From Datisca glomerata (taxonomy: Eukaryota; Streptophyta; Magnoliopsida; Cucurbitales; Datiscaceae): a DNA stretch of 64,000 nucleotides. The notes beneath the pieces are model-generated. The model saw only the letters and a program-made list of their open reading frames with translations, made no database searches and was not told the origin of the DNA. The DNA is taken from positions 193,536-257,535 of the forward strand of contig QANY01009128.1 in the NCBI GenBank assembly GCA_003255025.1, given 5' to 3'. Every line of letters begins with the position of its first letter. The stretch's first letter is position 1. Below are positions 44,455 through 56,055 of the stretch, piece after piece. The position numbers were made by a program, and so were the translations under genes.

Positions 44455-44885
44455 GGTTAATGACCAATGATTTTTGGTTATCTTGTCCTGGAGCAAGTTC
44501 TAAGGATAACGGTGGTGGATGAATAGCATGATAAGTTCTACCAGTTGTGGTTATCCAAGTTTTCTGTATATTGGTGAGAACTTGTAACTGTTGGTCATCT
44601 TTAATTTTGACTCTTTGAGTGAGCTGGTAATACCATTCAGGAAAAGACTGAAGGCATTGATCCTGTTCTAATTGGAAGTAGTACACGTTCTTAAGATCTA
44701 AGAGCTGTTGAGGATTATGGTTAGCAAAATACCAATCTCTAAAATCCTTATATTTTGGTTGCATAAAATCCTGGTGAAGATTTTGTCTTAACATGCTATT
44801 GGGTGTAAAATCCATCTAAATGTTGAATTGCATGCCACTTTCGGTTGGGTTCATTGGCCTTCTATTTATGGTGGATTCATAAACA
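44455..44885 (-). pseudogene. EPRV-beta unit 4: coat ORF start, truncated
   Basis: The minus strand opens at ATG 44815 (MDFTPNSMLRQNLHQDF), as at 50853 in unit 3, and is viral to about 44460. Upstream it carries the last ~23 codons of the movement-protein frame and the same TAG directly before the ATG. At 44885 that segment is joined directly to the end of the unit-3 3' ORF, so intergenic DNA, leader and most of the movement-protein gene were lost in the junction. The other end is truncated at the TA tract. Confidence 0.8.
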
Positions 44886-46293
44886 CATTGAGTTTGCCTT
44901 TCCCTTTATGGTATTTGTCTTTTTCGAGCTGGTCAGAAATAATGGACGCTAAGGAGTCCCAAAAGTCAGCAATGGTAGGCTCTGGTGGGTCCACTGCGGT
45001 TGTCAAATCGGGTGGTGTCAGGTCTGGTAAGTCATCATTGGGGTCTTGACTCTCGCCAGCAAGGATGCTGAAGGTATTATGCTGAATGATGTCCAGACTT
45101 AGATCAGTGGTTGGTTCAGGAGGAGGTGATATGGATAATGGTCTCTGTGGACTCGGATTGGTACTGGATGTGGCCATAGAGGTTGTGTCAGATCCAAAAA
45201 CATGGAGAAACTGGTTTTTGACAAAAGCCATGGTTCTGACAGCTAATTCTTGTTCACTAATTTTGGGGAATTACTGTTTAATCATGTTTTGAGCATTTAA
45301 GAATGGATTGCTCGTTGGTACTGGTACATGCTTTGGGATTGATTCATAGCATGCTTGTGCATGGGTTTTGATCAGTTTGATTAATTCAGTTAGGTGGGGA
45401 TTCATACCTTTGTCCCACCATTTGGTAAAAAAGATACGTTTTAACACGGGTATTCCATTCTGGTATTCACATTTCAGATCCCATTTCCAAATCCATGGGA
45501 TATTGAATCGGATGATAAAATGCACCAAAGCTTTGGCTATAGTACTATTTTTATGGAGTATGGCATATTGTGAATGCCATTCTTTAAACTCAGTTTTTAA
45601 TATTTCTGGTAAAGTATCAAACGTAAGGCCAAATTTATCCCACCAAAGGAGGAACCAATTTGGTAATCCTGCTTCTAATACCTCAGGGCAAATACGGATA
45701 AACCATGTGTGGTTTCTTATCGGATTTTGATAATAGAATGTATTGGTAAAAGATTCTATATAATCTCAATAACTGTATTTAATAGTTTTCTGGTGTATCT
45801 CCATAGTTCTGGTAGTATGAGGATGTAGACCCCATTGATTACTGGAGATGAAATTTCTGATGACAGCCTTACTAAAAGTAATTGGGCTGGTATTGTGGTT
45901 AGAGTCATGGAATGTATGTCTTATTTCCATGCTCCCAGATTGAACTACTATAGCTTCATAAATGTATCTATAGTGTTCAAATCTGGTTGGATACTGTTGT
46001 GTGGAGAGATAACGGTTTTTTATCTCCCATGGATCTTCCATCCATTTTTCATCATTCGGTTCAATAATGAGGATTATTTCCTCAGAAATTCGGTTAAGAA
46101 TGTACTGTTCTGGTGTCAAGAGGACTTCTTTTGTACTCTTGCGAGTAGCCTCTTGAACACTGGGGAATTCTGAAGGCCAGAAAATCCCATCATTCGGATA
46201 TTGCAGATTGGTTCTGCCACGTCCGCGCCCACGAGAGCTGCGGCCTCTTCCTCGGTTATTCATGATTGAATGTGGTTCCCTGTAAATATTCAC
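44886..46293 (-). pseudogene. EPRV-beta unit 3: 3' ORF of unknown function
   Basis: ATG at 46293 overlaps the end of the polymerase frame by about 30 nt. The N terminus is Arg/Gly-rich (MNNRGRGRSSRGRGRGR), like RNA-binding tails. Then come WPSEFPSVQEATRKSTKE, FEHYRYIYEAIVVQSGSMEI and a Trp-rich core (IPWIWKWDL, KWWDKGMNPHLTELI). The C terminus is Pro/Ser-rich and ends GKGKLN. A TGA at about 45766 interrupts it after KTIKYSY; the same TGA is in unit 2. Another stop lies near 45271 in this unit only. Without the TGA the frame would exceed 450 codons. I know no domain here; florendoviruses are reported to carry a second ORF of unknown function in this position, which fits. Confidence 0.65.
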
Positions 46294-49200
46294 GGGTTAG
46301 AAAATCAGGAAGAGAATTCTGTTCACCTTTAATATATTCAATATCAAAATCAAATACAGATAAAATACTCTGCCATGATGCAAATATTTATTTTGATGCA
46401 AGATTTTGAACATCTTTTTTGAAAATCTGTTTTGCAGCAGAACAGTCAACACGGATAAGAAAATGTTGGTTTAATAGATCATCTTGAAATTTTAATACAC
46501 ATTTCACAATTGCTAAACATTCTTGTTTAATTGTTGGATAATTCTTTGCTGGTCCTTTCTAGGTATCAGAGGTGAATCTTAATAATTTATCTTTATGAGT
46601 TTGAGGATTTAACTGCTTCAGAATACCTTCATAACCTAGGTTAGAGGCATCATTTTCTACAATTTTCTTCCATGTCGGATGTGGTAAAGCTAAACAGTGT
46701 AATTGTTGAATTTTTGCTTTAATATTTTTAACAGTTAAGGTAAGATCTGATGTCCAAGGTATAGGTTTCTTTTGAAGTCTCTGATTTAACAGAGCAGTGT
46801 CCTGAGCTAATTGGGGATAAAAGTCACGGATATAATTCAAACTGCCTAGAAAGCGTTGTAATTGTGTTTTATCTTTTATTTCATCTGGAAATTTAGATGC
46901 AAAATCTATACCACGGTTAATAAGGATAATAGTGCCATTAGAAATGTTATGGCCTAAGAATCTAACTGTTGTTTGAAATAATTTCATTTTAGTAGCAGAT
47001 AATACTAAACCATTTCGGATAATCACATTCTTAAGAATATTAAGATGTTTAAAATGCTGGTCTATGGATGATGAGAAGATTAAGACATCATCAATGTAAC
47101 AGATAATAAATGCAGTGTAAGCATTAAAAATATCATTCATGATATGCTGGAATTCAGATGGACCATTTTTGACACCAAATGGTAAAACATTGCATTCAAA
47201 ATGGCCAAAAGGTACTGTAAAGGCAGTTTTATACCTGTCTGCTTCAGCTATTTAGATTTGCCAAAATCCTGATTTTAGATCAAATTTTGAAAAGATCACA
47301 GAATCATAAAGTCTATCAAGTAGATCTTTTTTATTCGGGATTGGATATCGAATCCATTGTAATGCATCATTTAATGGTTTGTAATTGATCACTAATCTGG
47401 GTGATCCTCTTTCTATCTCAACATTCTTGTTTACATAGAAACCAGTACAACTCCAAGGAGATTTACTGGGTCTAATTAATTTCTTTGTTAACAGAGATTC
47501 AATGTCAGTTTTACAGAGTTCTAAATATTCCTTTTTCATTTGGCTAGGTCTTGATTTGGTAGGAATATTATTTTCATTGAAGTCAGGCTGATATGACAAG
47601 GAGATAATGTGTTTCTTTCTATCCCAAAAGGCATTAGGGATATCACTACAAGTTTCAGATTGGAATTCATGAAGAATAGTGTGAATTCGCTTTTGTATTA
47701 AGGGTTGTTGAATGCGTTGGTCAACAATCAAAAAGTGGATTTCTTTTTGTAATAAATTAATCTGATTGGTCTTATTATCAATCAGATGCCTGATGATATC
47801 TACTTCCTTAGTATACGGTTTGGTGATGAATTCAAACGTGATGTCTACATTATCAACAACTGTATGGATACCATAGGTATCAATTCTGGTAATAGGCATA
47901 ATTGAATTAAGGAAAGGATTGCCTAAGATAATACTTTGTGTCATATTCTTAATGAGCACAAATGGGGCAGGTATGCAAACTCCCTGTTTGCAGATAAGTG
48001 CTTATGGTATTTTGTATTGGATTCTCATTGAATTCCCACTAGCGCTTGTGAGAGATTGAGTGGTTGCATGAAAATATTTTAAAGGGATTAATCCTTCATG
48101 AATACACTTCATATCTGTACCACTATCTACTAAGACAATTGCGTCAGTAATGAGGAAATCAGGTTTGATTACTAAGGTAATCTTTGTATACCATTTCTGA
48201 AAAGTGACCTAGTTTAGAAGGAAAATGTACGAATTATTTTCTTTTGTCTAATCTGGTGAGATCTGACAAGGCTGATCTGGGAAAGTCAAAGTTTGACTTT
48301 GACTTTGACTAGGAGATGGTTGATCTGGTGAAGTCAAATGTTGACCTTGACTTTGACCTGACTGATCTGGTGAAGGCAGGTCTGGGAAGACTACAAGGGC
48401 TTTCCCTTTGGCTGTAGACTGTTTGAAGAGATTCAGCTCTTGAGAAAGGATTTGATGTGCAGTCTTTAACTGTTGGATATCAACTTTAATAATATTAATT
48501 TTCATTTTCAGATCAGAAGTAGTTACGGGTTTATGAGGTATATAATCATGTTGAATACGATTTAATAATTCTTTCATATTGTAATTTTCTACAGGTTTGA
48601 TCTCAGGAGTGGAATATTCCTTGTAGCAAGTTTCTAAAAACTTGAGTTTCATTTCTGGATCAGTAATTTGATCAGCTGTGGCAAGAAGAGATCGTTGAGT
48701 GTCAGTTAATACGTTTAGACCTGGTCCTTTCAGATCTAAACCGTTCATCTCAACTATTGCCTTCTAATAATTGGTTTCTGTTATGGTATTGCAGTTCTTA
48801 GAGCTGCAACAAGGTTGATCAGGTTGTTCAGATGTGACAGAAGAATCAGATTCAGATGCAGAAATATATGCAACGTCATCATCTGAATTAGTAGTAGAAC
48901 TGTCGTCAGAGAGGCAGTTCAGAATCTTTTGTTGTGTTTCTTCATCGAGAGCTAACTCATGAAGTTTTCTTTTGAATTTAGATCGGCATTTGTTGGCAAA
49001 ATGTCCAGTTAAGCCACACTTATAACAAATGGCTTTGACTTTGCTATTATGAGATTTATGGTGTGGTTGAGATCTATATTTGGGTTCTTTATGTCTGAAT
49101 TTCTTTTTGGAAAAGTATTTTTTATGCGGTTTAAGATGCTTTGAGGAAATCTTAGGAGGCTTGGATGAAGAAGAAGTGGTTGGATATTGGATTTTAGTAT

Positions 49201-50853
49201 CATAGGCAAATTGATCACAAAATGCACCTAATTCTTTTCTATTGTCAAGATTCTGACTCTTCATCATATGTTGTAGTTTCATATCATTGCATAATCCTAG
49301 TCCTTCTTCTATTACTAGGGCAGTGAGATGTCTATGAGTATATTGATCATAAGGAATATCCAATTGATCATGCTTATCACGTAGTTTTCTTCTTACTCTT
49401 TCAGCAAAAAGACTTGGGAGGCCATCAATGAACTTTGCCTTCCAATGTTCATTGTTTGCATCACTTCTCTGCATGACTTTCATAAGAAAGACATCTTTAT
49501 ACCATCTGAAGTGAGTCAGAGAAGGGCATATCCAGTTTTGGAGAAGTTCTCGGTGCCTGTCAGTATTGACAATTCCTAGGCCAAGGAAATGGTGAATAAT
49601 GGATTGGGCCAGGGTATAACAGGCATCTTCAGTTCTGGTATGAGTACTAGTAATTGGATCAATATGTATTTTGAAAGAGTTTAAGATTTCTTGGCGTTGT
49701 CTTTCAGTGAGACAATTGTCCCACCAGCCTTTCAGCGTTCCTATGAAACCATTAACCAGGAACATGCAGATCTGGTGATCTGTATTCTCATTCTGCTTAC
49801 ATACAGAAGAGTACATGATCATTTGATGAATGGTCTCGAAGACCTGATATTCTGTTTTGCCATCTATGTTCCATTCGTAGATGGTTTTGCCATGATAAGA
49901 TTTCTGAGAATGAAGAAAGTCTTCTTCATATAAAATATCTTGGGGAGTAGGTCTGGGATAATAATACCTACTTGGTCCAGTTAAAGCCATACGGGTAGTA
50001 GGTCTTTTTGAATAGCTAGAAGAGGGTTTATTGATGGAATCATCAAAATTCTTTTGAATATCTAAGATTTGAGAGAGGGAATATTCTTCAGGTTCTTCAG
50101 GATTTGGTGCATCCTGATTCATCATGTTCAACTGTCCGGAAGATGATTCAGGTGTGGAGGTCTTCTCAGGTGTAGAGATCTTCAGATTCTTGATCTTATC
50201 CATTATGGTTTCCATGAAATCTTCCTCCTTTTTACTAGATTTTAATTTAAAATTCTGAACATCTAAAGGAGGTTTAAGCGTTACTGGTTCAATCGTGAAT
50301 TTAGGTTTGTCTGTTGGAGGAGTTTTAGATTGGATCTCCTGGATTTGAGAAACCTGTTCCTCAATCCTAGTTAACTGTGTGCCTACAGTTTGAAGGTAAA
50401 GTTGGTGTAATTGTTTTGTTTGGTTACGGGTACAATATCTTTTACCTTAACAATATCTTGATGGTTGGTCTTATCTGGCACCTCAGTATAGGGGTTAATG
50501 ACCAATGGTTTTTGGTTACCTTGTCCTGGAGCAAGTTCTAAGGATAATGGTGGTGGATGAATTGCATGGTAAGTTCTACCAGTTGTGGTTATCCAAGTTT
50601 TCTGTATATTTGTGAGAACTTGTAACTGTTGGTCATCTTTAATTTTGACTCTTTGAGTGAGCTGGTAATACCATTCAGGAAAAGACTGAAGGCATTGATC
50701 CTGTTCTAATTGGAAGTAGTACAGGTTCTTAAGATCTAAGAGATGTTGAGGATTATGGTTGGCAAAATACCAATCTCTGAAATCCTTATATTTTGGTTGC
50801 ATAAAATCCTGGTGAAGACTTTGTCTTAACATGCTATTGGGTGTAAAATCCAT
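46264..50853 (-). pseudogene. EPRV-beta unit 3: coat-protease-RT-RNase H polyprotein
   Basis: Opens at 50853. The coat part runs to 50383, has a frameshift near 50400, then 50215-48764. The coat core has WNIDGKTEYQVFETIHQM and GWWDNCLTERQR, and the zinc knuckle CYKCGLTGHFANKC is complete (near 49020). A TGG to TAG change at 48764 (Trp in unit 2) separates the 48748-48248 piece, which has repeated SPDQP words. The protease (about 48150-47960) is broken by stops. RT (47959-46559) has RLVINYKPLNDALQWIRYP, a CAA to TAA at 47252, and CYIDDVLIF with both Asp kept. RNase H follows with two more stops. Most differences from unit 2 are C-to-T or G-to-A. Confidence 0.88.
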
Positions 50854-51640
50854 CTAAATGTTGAATTGCATGCCACTTTCGGTTGGGCTCATTGGCCTTC
50901 TATTTATGGTGGATTCATAAACACCATGAGGAATCTGATTTTCGCTGATGTGAATTCCTCTAATCTGATCCTCCGGGAGAAAAGAATGATCAGATTCCTC
51001 TGATCCATGAGGTTCAGCGAAAGAGGCCCGAGAAGATTCGGGGATCTCCACCTGATATGGAGGTATACCATGGCGGCTAAGACTAGAAGGGCTTCTAGGA
51101 AGAGGCAGAGGTGGTTTTTGAAAACGAAAATAGACATTGCCACCGTGAGTTTGGATGACATCATCAAGGGATTGGCGGATGACAGGTCTGGTAGGGATAG
51201 CCTGGGGAATTTGCCAGGTGTCAGGAAAGGTGATGTCAGACTAGGGAATCATGCGAGAAACAGCCACTTGGCTGTTAAATAAATTAGTATCTATAAGGAC
51301 AGTATGTCCTTGATCACTTTGCTTTGTGGTATAAGGATTCAAGGTTGTCAAAACCTTAAGATGAATCCTAAAGAGGATAGTAAATGGAGACGATCCTGGA
51401 AGATAATCATAGCCATGTGATTGAACTCTCAGTTCAAGTACTTTGGCTAGATTGCTGTCAGATAGAGCAATACTTAAATTTGGATAAATATTAAAATAAA
51501 TAGGTCCATGAGATAAACTAGTCTCTATGGCTCCCATAAGGGAAGCTTTCCAGTTCAGACACCTACCATCTCTAAAGGTGCATTGTATGCTGGTGTTCTG
51601 TCCTAGCAGAGTTAAAGGTTTTAATGCAATTTGCACTAAG
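50854..51640 (-). pseudogene. EPRV-beta unit 3: movement protein, N-terminally truncated
   Basis: Minus-strand frame 51636-51241 (131 codons) contains NWKASLMGAIETSLSHGPIY, then FNIYPNLSIALSDSNLAKVL, the 30K-superfamily movement-protein core of caulimovirids, which forms plasmodesmal tubules. It has no ATG; it begins where the intergenic region ends abruptly (about 51640). One TAG at 51241 interrupts it, and the same frame continues to another TAG at 50854. That TAG is immediately followed by the ATG of the coat ORF. This is the only movement-protein sequence in the window. Confidence 0.75.
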
Positions 51641-52040
51641 CCTATATATGTGCAGGTGTGAGCAGGACAGTAATGGAGATAAAGAAATAAGAGAGGATTG
51701 AGAGAGAGAGGGTGAGGGTAAACTTAAGAGCTCAACGCATGAGCATTCTATTAAACATAAAAGAAAAGCTTCATTCTTCTCAACAAGGGTGAGAGGCCCT
51801 TTTATAATACAGAAAGTAATTTAACTAGAGTACAATATTAGTTAAAAAAGTAACTTAACTCAAGCTTAAAGTAACTATACAGCATTATTCTATGCGTAGA
51901 TAATTAGGTAGAATAGTGTGGTGTGCTAAACATCATCCACGTGTTCGGATTTGGCAAGGTTACTGTGGAAACCTTTGTCTGCTCCTGTTTTGTGTGTGAC
52001 AGCTAGTCGATTAAGCTTAATTGAGTTTGCCTTTCCCTTT
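51641..52040 (-). promoter_or_regulatory. EPRV-beta intergenic region and promoter (between units 2 and 3)
   Basis: The minus strand has TATAAAAGGGCCTCTCACCC (TATA at 51799-51806), downstream of the 3' ORF end. Near-identical sequence occurs at 58390-58755. The shared part ends at CACATATATA, after which the two copies diverge. No tRNA-Met primer-binding site is found here, unlike lineage alpha. Confidence 0.65.
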
Positions 52041-53426
52041 ATGGTCTTTGTCTTTTTCGAGCTGGTCAAAAATAATGGACGCTTCGGAGTCCCAAAAGTC
52101 AGCAATGGTAGGCTCTGGTGGGTCCAGTGCGGTTGTCAAATCTGGTGGTGTCAAGTCTGGTAAGTCATCATTGAGGTCTTGACTCTCGCCAGCAAGGATG
52201 CTGAAGGCATTATGCTAAATGATGTCCAGACTTAGATCAGTGGTTGGTTTAGGAGGAGGTGATATGGATAATGGCCTCTGTGGACTCGGATTGGTACTGG
52301 ATGTGGCCATAGAGGTTGTGTCAGATCCAAAAACATGGAGAAACTGGTTTTTGACAAAAGCCATGGTTCTGACAGCTAATTCTTGTTCACTAATTTGGGG
52401 GAATTGCTGTTTAATCATGTTTTGAGCATTTAAGAATGGATTGCTCGTTGGTACTGGTACAGGTTTTGGGATTGATTCATAGCATGCTTGTGCATGAATT
52501 TTGATCAGTTTGATTAATTCAGTTAGGTGAGGATTCATACCTTTGTCCCACCATTTGGTAAAAAAGATACGTTTTAACACGGGTATTCCATTCTGGTATT
52601 CACATTTCAGATCCCATTTCCAAATCCATGGGATATTGAATCGGATGATAAAATGTACCAAAGCTTTGGCTATAGTACTATTTTTATGGACTATGACATA
52701 TTGTGAATGCCATTCTTTAAACTCAGTTTTTAATATTTCTGGTAAAGTATCAAACGTAAGGCCAAATTTAGCCCACCAAAGGAGGAACCAATTTGGTAAT
52801 CCTGCTTCTAATACCTCAGGGCAAATACGGATAAACCATGTGTGGTTTCTTATCGGATTTTGATAATAGAATGTATTGGTAAAAGATTCTATATAATCTC
52901 AATAACTGTATTTAATAGTTTTCTGGTGTATCTCCATAGTTCTGGTAGTATGGGGATGTAGACCCCATTGATTACTAGAGATGAAATTTCTGATGACAAC
53001 CTTACTAAAAGTAATTGGGCTGGTATTGCAGTTAGAGTCATGGAATGTATGTCTTATTTCCATGCTCCCAGATTGAACTACTATAGCTTCATAAATGTAT
53101 CTATAGTGTTCAAATCTGGTTGGATACTGTTGTGTGGAGAGATAACGGTTTTTTATCTCCCATGGATCTTCCATCCATTTTTCATCATTCGGTTCAATAA
53201 TGAGGATTATTTCCTCAGAAATTCGGTTAAGAATGTACTGTTCTGGTGTCAAGAGGACTTCTTTTGTACTCTTGCGAGTAGCCTCTTGAACACTGGGGAA
53301 TTCTGAAGGCCAGAAAATCCCATCATTCGGATATTGCAGATTGGTTCTGCCACGTCCGCGCCCACGAGAGCTGCGGCCTCTTCCTCGGTTATTCATGATT
53401 GAATTTGGTTCCCTGTAAATATTCAC
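52041..53426 (-). pseudogene. EPRV-beta unit 2: 3' ORF of unknown function
   Basis: ATG at 53426; overlaps the polymerase frame (stop at 53389) by 38 nt in another frame. Same order as in unit 3: Arg/Gly-rich start, Trp-rich core, Pro/Ser-rich end. The frame is closed by the shared TGA at about 52899, then is open to a TAG at 52215 near the C terminus (LSLDII). Upstream of position 52661 an ATG restarts it. The plus-strand open frames at 52543-53306 are antisense shadows. Confidence 0.65.
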
Positions 53427-56055
53427 GGGTTAGAAAATCAGGAAGAGAATTCTGTTCACCTTTAATATATTCAATATCAAAATCAAATACAGATAAAATA
53501 CTCTGCCATGATGCAAATATTTGTTTTGATGCAAGATTTTGAACATCTTTTTTGAAAATCTGTTTTGCAGCAGAGCAGTCAACACGGATAAGAAAATGTT
53601 GATTTAATAGATCATCTTGAAATTTTAATACACATTTCACAATTGCTAAACATTCTTGTTTAATTGTTGGATAATTCTTTGCTGGTCCTTTCCAGGTACC
53701 AGAGGTGAATCTTAATAATTCTTCTTTATGAGTTTGAGGATTTAACTGCTTCAGAATACCTCCATAACCTAGGTTAGAGGCATCAGTTTCTACAATTTTA
53801 TTCCATGTCGGGTGTGGTAAAGCTAAACAGTGTAATTGTTGAATTTTAGCTTTAATATTCTTAACTGCTAATGTAAGATCTGATGTCCAAGGTATAGGTT
53901 TCTTTTGAAGTCTCTGATTTAACAGAGCAGTATCCTGAGCTAGTTGGGGATAAAAGTCACGGATATAATTCAAACTTCCTAGAAATCGTTGTAATTGTGT
54001 TTTATCTTTTATTTCATCTGAAAATTTAGATGCAAAATCTATACTACGGTTAATAGGAATAATAGTGCCATTAAAAATGTTATGGCCTAAGAATCTAACT
54101 GTTGTTTGAAATAATTTCATTTTAGTAGCAGATAATACTAAACCATTTCGGATAATCACATTCTTAAAAATATTAAGATGTTTAAAATGCTGGTCTATGG
54201 ATGATGAGAAGATTAAGACATCATCAATGTAACAGATAATAAATGCAGTGTAAGCATTAAAAATATCATTCATGATATGCTGGAATTCAGATGGACCATT
54301 TTTGACACCAAATGGTAAAACATTCCATTCAAAATGGCCAAAAGGTACTGTAAAGGCAGTTTTATACCTGTCTGCTTCAGCTATTTGGATTTGCCAAAAT
54401 CCTGATTTCAGATCAAATTTTGAAAAGATCACAGAATCATAAAGTCTATCAAGTAAATCTTTTTTATTCGGGATTGGATATCTAATCCATTGTAATGCAT
54501 CATTCAATGGTTTATAATTGATCACTAATCTAGGTGATCCTCTTTCTATCTCAGCATTTTTGTTTACATAGAAACCAGTACAACTCCAAGGAGATTTACT
54601 GGGTCTAATTAATTTCTTTGTTAACAGAGATTCAATGTCAGTTTTGCATAGTTCTAAATATTCCTTTTTCATTTGGCTAGGTCTCGATTTGGTAGGAATA
54701 TTCTTCTCATTGAAGTCAGGCTGATATGGCAAGGATATAATGTGTTTCTTTCTATCCCAAAAGGCATTAGGGATATCACTACAAGTTTCAGATTGGAATT
54801 CATGAAGAATAGTGTGAATTTTCTTTTGTATTGTGGGTTGTTGAATACGTTGGTCAATAGTCAAAAAGTGTATTTCTTTTTGTAATAAATTAATCTGATT
54901 TGTCTTATTATCAATCAGATGTCTGATGATATCTACTTCCTTAGTATACGGTTTGGTAATGAATTCAAAAGTAATGTCAACAGTATCAACAACTGTATGG
55001 ATACCAGAGGTATCAATTCTGGTAATAGGCATAATTGAATTGAGGAAAGGATTGCCTAAGATAATACTTTGTGTCATATTCTTAATGAGCACAAATGAGG
55101 CAGGTATGCAAACTCCCTGTTTGCAGATAAGTGCTTCTGGTATTTTGTATTGAATTCTCATTGAATTCCCACTGGCGCTTGTGAGAGATTGAGTGGTTGT
55201 ATGAAAATATTTTAGAGGGATTAATCCTTCATGAATACAGTTCATATCTGCACCACTATCTACTAAGACAATGGCGTCAGTAATGAGAAAATCAGGTTTG
55301 ATTACTAAGGTAATCTTTGTATACCATTTCTGGAAGGTGACCTGGTTTAGAAGGAATAGATACGGATTATTCTCCTTTGTCTGATCTGGTGAGATCTGAC
55401 AAGGCTGATCTGGGGAGGTCAAAGTCTGACTTTGACTTTGACTAGGAGATGGCTGATCTGGTGAAGTCAAAGGTTGACCTTGACTTTGACCTGGCTGATC
55501 TGGTGAAGGCAGGTCTGGGAAGACTACAGGGGCTTTCCCTTTGGCTGTAGACTGTTTGAAGAGATTCAGCTCTTGAGAAAGGATTTGATGTGCAGTCTTT
55601 AACTGTTGGATATCAACTTTCATAATATTAATTTTCATTTTCAGATCAGAAGTAGTTATGGGTTTATGAGGTATAGAATCCTGTTGGATACGGTTTAATA
55701 ATTCTTTCATACTGTAATTTTCTACAGGTTTGATCTCAGGAGTGGAATATTCCTTGTAGCAAGTTTCTAAAAACTTGAGTTTCATTTCTGGATCAGTAAT
55801 TTGATCAGCTGTGGCAAGAAGAGATCGTTGAGTGTCGGTTAATACGTTTAGACCTGGTCCTTTCAGATCTAAACCGTTCATCTCAACTATTGCCTTCCAA
55901 TAATTGGTTTCTGTTATGGTATTGCAGTTCTTAGAGCTGCAACAAGGTTGATCAGGTTGTTCAGATGTGACAGAAGAATCAGATTCAGATGTAGAAATAT
56001 ATGCAACATCATCATCTGAATTAGTAGTAGAACTGTCGTCAGAGAGGCAGTTCAT
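53389..56055 (-). pseudogene. EPRV-beta unit 2: open protease-RT-RNase H frame (888 codons)
   Basis: This is the longest clean viral frame in the window. From the N terminus: Ser/Asp-rich tail of the coat; a spacer with repeated SPDQP(G/S) words (residues ~185-225); protease with VDSGADMNCIHEGLIP (active Asp near residue 268); RT fingers INYKPLNDALQWIRYPIP; palm YKTAFTVPFGHFEWNVLPFG; catalytic CYIDDVLIF (near residue 615); RNase H with TDASNLGYGGILKQ, TIKQECLAIVKCV and LPDFLTREYLQG. All catalytic residues I can check are present. A stop at 56060 cuts it from the coat, so the whole polyprotein is not intact. Confidence 0.88.

Noticed and set aside
45368..46173. Plus-strand ORFs opposite the EPRV 3' ORF (and copies at 52543-53306)
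   Set aside because: They are antisense shadows; the minus-strand reading has the motifs and is shared by all units.
54673..55153. Plus-strand ORFs opposite the EPRV-beta RT
   Set aside because: Shadows of the 888-codon polymerase frame.
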